From Rhodobacter sp. NTK016B (GTDB taxonomy: Bacteria > Pseudomonadota > Alphaproteobacteria > Rhodobacterales > Rhodobacteraceae): 64,000 nucleotides of DNA. Location of the stretch: NCBI RefSeq assembly GCF_017303295.1, contig NZ_JAFKOK010000010.1, forward strand, positions 62,001 through 126,000, written 5' to 3'. Numbering within the stretch: position 1 is the stretch's first letter; each line of letters starts with the position of its first letter. Positions 61,044-64,000 of this stretch are shown piece after piece. A program made the position numbers and the translations under genes. Under the pieces are notes generated by a model. That model saw only the letters and a program-made list of their open reading frames with translations, was not told where the DNA came from and did not search any database.

Positions 61044-61435
61044 GCTTGCATGTCCTTCGGCAGAAAACGGCGGATTGAGCTTGTCTTGGGGCTCAGCTCG
61101 GGATCGATGTCGCGCATCTCGAGCGAGAGCATCAGCGAATTTTGCGCGAGATCCTCGGCGCAATAGGCTTCGAGGGCCGCGAACAGATGGTTCGTCGCCC
61201 TGAGCTTGTCCTCGGGGCTGCGGCCACCGCGCAGGCGGACCGCGATATCGATAAAGGCGTGCTTGGGATCGCCATCGGCAATCAGCACGTGATCGGCGGC
61301 GAAGGCGCGCACCCGGATGCCGGCGGGCGGGAAAACGCCCGTCTCGACCGCCGCGTCGCGCAACACGCGCAGAAGGCCCGGCATATCGAGTCGCTCTTCC
61401 AGATTGCGCGAATACTGGATCTGCAGATGCGGCAA
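61040..61435 (-). CDS. hpaF: 5-carboxymethyl-2-hydroxymuconate isomerase
   Basis: 131 residues, tautomerase superfamily. The catalytic base is the N-terminal proline exposed after Met removal. The protein reads MPHLQIQYSRNLEERLDMPG, so Pro2 is in place. That fixes translation at the TTG codon (61433-61435), since no ATG gives Pro in second position; a strong AAGGGGGGAG lies just upstream. Later motifs: ETGVFPPAGIRVRAF, FIDIAVRLRGGRSPEDK, and SLEMRDIDPELSPKTSSIR. First gene of the hpa operon, divergent from hpaR. Confidence 0.93.
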
Positions 61436-61449
61436 GGCTCCCCCCTTTC

Positions 61450-61533
61450 CAATTAATTGCTTTGTTAAGGGTTAGGCGCACGAATGTCAATCGCTGAATC
61501 GCGGGTCGCTCCCGCTTAAGTTGCGTTGGCAAC
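61450..61533. promoter_or_regulatory. Candidate operator region between hpaF and hpaR
   Basis: Two palindromes: CAATTAATTG (61450-61459), close to the hpaF ribosome site, and GTTGC-GTTG-GCAAC (61520-61533), close to hpaR. Either may bind HpaR. The 124-base divergent region is AT-richer than its flanks. Confidence 0.5.
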
Positions 61534-61559
61534 CCCGCAAAGCGCTTGCCTAGGCGGCG

Positions 61560-62024
61560 ATGTTCGGCCACTGCTTGTTCATGAGTAAGACCTCTCTCCG
61601 CACGACTTCCCGCTCTCTGCCGATCGCCCTGTTGCGCGCGCGGGAGACCGTCATGGGCCCGGTTCGCGAGATGCTCGCCGATAGCGGCATCAACGAACAG
61701 AAATGGCGTGTCCTCAGGGTGCTGGACGAATCCGGCGCGCTGGATCAAAGCCTTCTGGCCGAGAAAAGCTGCCTGCAGCTTCCCTCGCTCACCCGCATCC
61801 TGCGCGCGATGGAGGAACAGGGCCTTGTCACCCGCGCGATGGATCCGGGCGACCGCCGGCGCTCGATCGTCAGCATCTCGAAAGCGGGGCAAAGCGTGAT
61901 CCAGGACCGGGCCGACGCCAACCGCAAGCTCTTCGACCGGCTGGAAGCGGCCTATGGCAAAGAGCGCATGGAGACGCTGCTCGATATGCTGGAAGATCTC
62001 AACAACACCGATTTCCGCGACTGA
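61560..62024 (+). CDS. hpaR: MarR-family regulator HpaR
   Basis: 154 residues (147 if the ATG at 61581 is used). Winged HTH: MADSGINEQKWRVLRVLDES-like ADSGINEQKWRVLRVLDESG, SCLQLPSLTRILRAMEEQGLV, and the wing MDPGDRRRSIVSISKAGQSV. C-terminal dimer helices end LLDMLEDLNNTDF. In E. coli HpaR represses the meta operon and responds to hydroxyphenylacetates. Placement divergent from hpaF supports the name. Confidence 0.9.
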   Translation: MFGHCLFMSKTSLRTTSRSLPIALLRARETVMGPVREMLADSGINEQKWRVLRVLDESGALDQSLLAEKSCLQLPSLTRILRAMEEQGLVTRAMDPGDRRRSIVSISKAGQSVIQDRADANRKLFDRLEAAYGKERMETLLDMLEDLNNTDFRD

Positions 62025-62115
62025 TTCCCGGCAGGGTGCGATTGCCTCAGATGATGGGTGGAACTCAGCCGCCGGGATGCCTAGTGTCTGGGGCGTCACC
62101 AGCCCCCGGAATTCG

Positions 62116-63861
62116 ATGAGTCAGACCTACCAGGTTCTCGCCCGCAAATACCGCCCGGAAACCTTTGCCGATCTGATCGGGCAAGAGGCGATGGTGCGCA
62201 CGCTGAAAAACGCCTTCGAGGCGGATCGCATCCACCATGCCTTCGTGATGACGGGCATTCGCGGAACCGGCAAGACGACCACCGCGCGGATCATCGCCAA
62301 GGGGCTGAACTGCGTGGGGCCTGACGGCAATGGCGGCCCCACGACCGAACCCTGCGGCGTCTGCGAGCCCTGCCGCGCGATCACCGAGGGACGGCATGTC
62401 GACGTGATGGAGATGGACGCCGCCAGCCGCACGGGCGTCGGCGACATCCGCGAGATCATCGATTCCGTGGCCTATCGGGCTGCAAGCGCGCGCTACAAGA
62501 TCTACATCATCGACGAGGTGCACATGCTCTCGAACAGCGCGTTCAATGCGCTGCTCAAGACGCTGGAAGAGCCTCCCGCGCATGTGAAATTCATCTTCGC
62601 CACGACCGAGATCCGCAAGGTGCCCGTCACCGTGCTGTCGCGCTGCCAGCGCTTCGATCTGCGGCGGATCGAGCCCGAGGTGATGATCGCGCATCTGCAA
62701 AAGATCGCCGGCAAGGAAAACGCGCAAGTCGCGGACGAGGCGCTGGCACTGATCGCGCGCGCCGCCGAAGGCTCGGTGCGTGACGCGATGAGCCTGCTCG
62801 ATCAGGCGATCAGCCACGGCGCGGGCGAAACCGGGGCCGATCAGGTCCGCGCGATGCTGGGCCTTGCCGACCGCGGCCGGGTCATGGACCTGTTCGAAGC
62901 GGTGATGCGCGGCGATGCGGCAGGCGCGCTGGAAGAGCTGGCGGCGCAATATGCCGACGGCGCCGACCCGGTCGCCGTGCTGCGCGATCTGGCCGAGATC
63001 ACCCATTGGGTCAGCATCATCAAGGTCACGCCCGGCGCGGCCGAGGATCCGACCGTCGGTCCCGACGAGCGCCAGCGCGGCAGCGATCTGGCCGAGCGGC
63101 TGGATCTGCGCATCCTCGCGCGGATGTGGCAGATGCTGCTGAAATCGCTCGAAGAGGTCGCGATGGCACCGAACGCGATGATGGCCGCCGAAATGGCGAT
63201 CATCCGCATGACGCATGTCGCCGAACTGCCCACCCCCGACGAGCTGATCAAACGGCTGCAGGACAGCCCTCCGCCCCCCGCGCCGAACGGCGGCGGTGGT
63301 GGCGGTGGCGGTGGCGCGCCGGCCATGGGCGGCGGTGGCGGCACGCAGGCGATGGGGCGCGGGATGCCCCCGCGTGGTGGCGGTGGCGGTGGCGGGGCGC
63401 AGGCGGCGCTGGCCGGGCAGGTCAACGCGCTGGCGCAGTATGCCACCTTTGAAAGCGTCGTCTCGCTGATCCGCGAGCGCCGCGACATCCGGCTTCTGAC
63501 AGAGGTCGAGACCTGCCTGCGGCTGGTGCGGTATTCGCCCGGCCGGATCGAGTTCGAACCCACCGACAACGCCGCGCCCGATTTCGCAGCGCGGCTGGCC
63601 GGACGGCTGCAGAACTGGACCGGCGCGCGCTGGGGCGTGTCGATCGCGCAGGGCGGCGGGCAGACCATCGCCGAGGTGCAGGCGGCGGAAGACGCCGCGC
63701 GCAACGCGCAGGCGCTGGAGGATCCGCTGGTCAAGGCGATCTTCGACGCCTTTCCCGGCGCCAAGATCACCGCCTTCAACGCCCCCGCCGAAACCGTGCA
63801 GGAGGTCGCCGAAAGCGCCCTGCCCGAGGTCGAGGACGAATGGGACCCGTTCGAGGACTGA
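62116..63861 (+). CDS. dnaX: DNA polymerase III subunit gamma/tau
   Basis: 581 residues. Clamp-loader AAA+ ATPase. Walker A GIRGTGKTTTARIIAKGLN; zinc cysteines in NC...EPCGVCEPC; Walker B YIIDEVHMLSNSAFNALLKTLEEPP; sensor LSRCQRFDLRRI. Domain III follows with SLLDQAIS. A Pro/Gly-rich linker at about 390-435 (PPPPAPNGGGGG, then GGAPAMGGGG) separates tau-specific C-terminal domains, which end EVEDEWDPFED. The ATG at 62116 has CGGAA upstream; the longer frame from 61954 is not supported. Next gene is ebfC, the usual dnaX neighbour. Confidence 0.96.
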   Translation: MSQTYQVLARKYRPETFADLIGQEAMVRTLKNAFEADRIHHAFVMTGIRGTGKTTTARIIAKGLNCVGPDGNGGPTTEPCGVCEPCRAITEGRHVDVMEMDAASRTGVGDIREIIDSVAYRAASARYKIYIIDEVHMLSNSAFNALLKTLEEPPAHVKFIFATTEIRKVPVTVLSRCQRFDLRRIEPEVMIAHLQKIAGKENAQVADEALALIARAAEGSVRDAMSLLDQAISHGAGETGADQVRAMLGLADRGRVMDLFEAVMRGDAAGALEELAAQYADGADPVAVLRDLAEITHWVSIIKVTPGAAEDPTVGPDERQRGSDLAERLDLRILARMWQMLLKSLEEVAMAPNAMMAAEMAIIRMTHVAELPTPDELIKRLQDSPPPPAPNGGGGGGGGGAPAMGGGGGTQAMGRGMPPRGGGGGGGAQAALAGQVNALAQYATFESVVSLIRERRDIRLLTEVETCLRLVRYSPGRIEFEPTDNAAPDFAARLAGRLQNWTGARWGVSIAQGGGQTIAEVQAAEDAARNAQALEDPLVKAIFDAFPGAKITAFNAPAETVQEVAESALPEVEDEWDPFED

Positions 63862-63937
63862 GCACCCTCGCCTTGCGGCCTGCAGGCCCGGTGCCTACAT
63901 GTTCACCAACACGGATCACGGACCACGGGAGCAGATC

Positions 63938-64000
63938 ATGCTGAAGGGATTGGGCGGCCTCGGTGGCTTGGGCGATATGTCCAAGATGATGAAGGCCGCA
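63938..64000 (+). CDS. YbaB/EbfC nucleoid-associated protein, 5' end only
   Basis: 21 codons to the window edge, starting MLKGLGGLGGLGDMSKMMKAA with a GGGAG upstream. The short glycine/leucine repeat and KMMKAA are typical of alphaproteobacterial YbaB/EbfC. Together with dnaX immediately upstream (76 bases) and the expected recR beyond, this is the common dnaX-ebfC-recR locus. Confidence 0.85.
   Translation, partial: MLKGLGGLGGLGDMSKMMKAA

Noticed and set aside
63290-63415. Gly-rich run in dnaX as a programmed frameshift site
   Set aside because: The run is mixed GGC/GGT codons and lacks a slippery A-run with hairpin; full-length tau is read straight through.

Overview
The window is high-GC, gene-dense chromosomal DNA from an alphaproteobacterium, almost certainly a member of the Rhodobacteraceae. 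Supporting signs are the folB-folP-glmM order, an EcfG/NepR/PhyR stress locus, a SAM-II riboswitch before metZ, an RTX-Hint protein, and dnaX followed by a YbaB/EbfC gene. No tRNA, rRNA, CRISPR array, prophage or insertion sequence was seen. Both ends cut genes: glmM lacks its 3' end on the left and ebfC has only its first 21 codons on the right.

Layout. 1-7.2 kb (minus strand): glmM, folP, folB, a cell-wall hydrolase and a PPDK-like protein with a degenerate ATP-binding domain. 7.3-16.2 kb: a general-stress island. A histidine kinase, ecfG and nepR lie divergent from phyR across one symmetric EcfG-type promoter. They are surrounded by small envelope and stress genes (SH3/DUF1236, PRC-barrel, Dps, DUF1328, DUF883, holin-like), several with their own GGAAC-N16/17-GTT promoters. 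16-26 kb: single metabolic genes, including pobA. 26.8-32 kb: a SAM-II riboswitch with metZ, then folE2, a PfkB kinase and trkH. 32-38.8 kb: an RTX-Hint protein with a repeat-rich upstream region, a DUF4405 membrane protein, a LigM-like demethylase divergent from a double-HTH LysR regulator, and dinB. 38.9-41.9 kb: modABC with a ModE-like regulator and a palindromic operator. 42-47.6 kb: a nitrate/taurine-type binding protein behind an attenuator-like leader, an RND-type exporter and rnd. 47.7-55.8 kb: a 1149-residue protein that looks like a PilM/GspL-PilP/GspC fusion, metY, a non-coding stretch with three minus-strand terminators, and a coupled ECF sigma / anti-sigma / subtilisin operon. 55.9-62 kb: a homoprotocatechuate meta-cleavage operon (hpaF-E-D-D'-G-H) with divergent hpaR, carrying two unrelated ring-cleavage dioxygenases. 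62-64 kb: dnaX and the start of ebfC.

How it works together. Three themes recur. Aromatic catabolism is represented by pobA (4-hydroxybenzoate to protocatechuate), a putative THF-dependent O-demethylase and the hpa operon. Folate and methionine metabolism is represented by folB, folP, folE2, metZ and metY. Two independent stress-sigma circuits are present: EcfG with its PhyR/NepR partner switch, and an ECF sigma translationally coupled to a membrane anti-sigma factor and an exported subtilase. The triad, the EcfG promoter network, the 5' leader at 42.1 kb, the fusion protein and the degenerate PPDK paralogue are the parts most worth following up.
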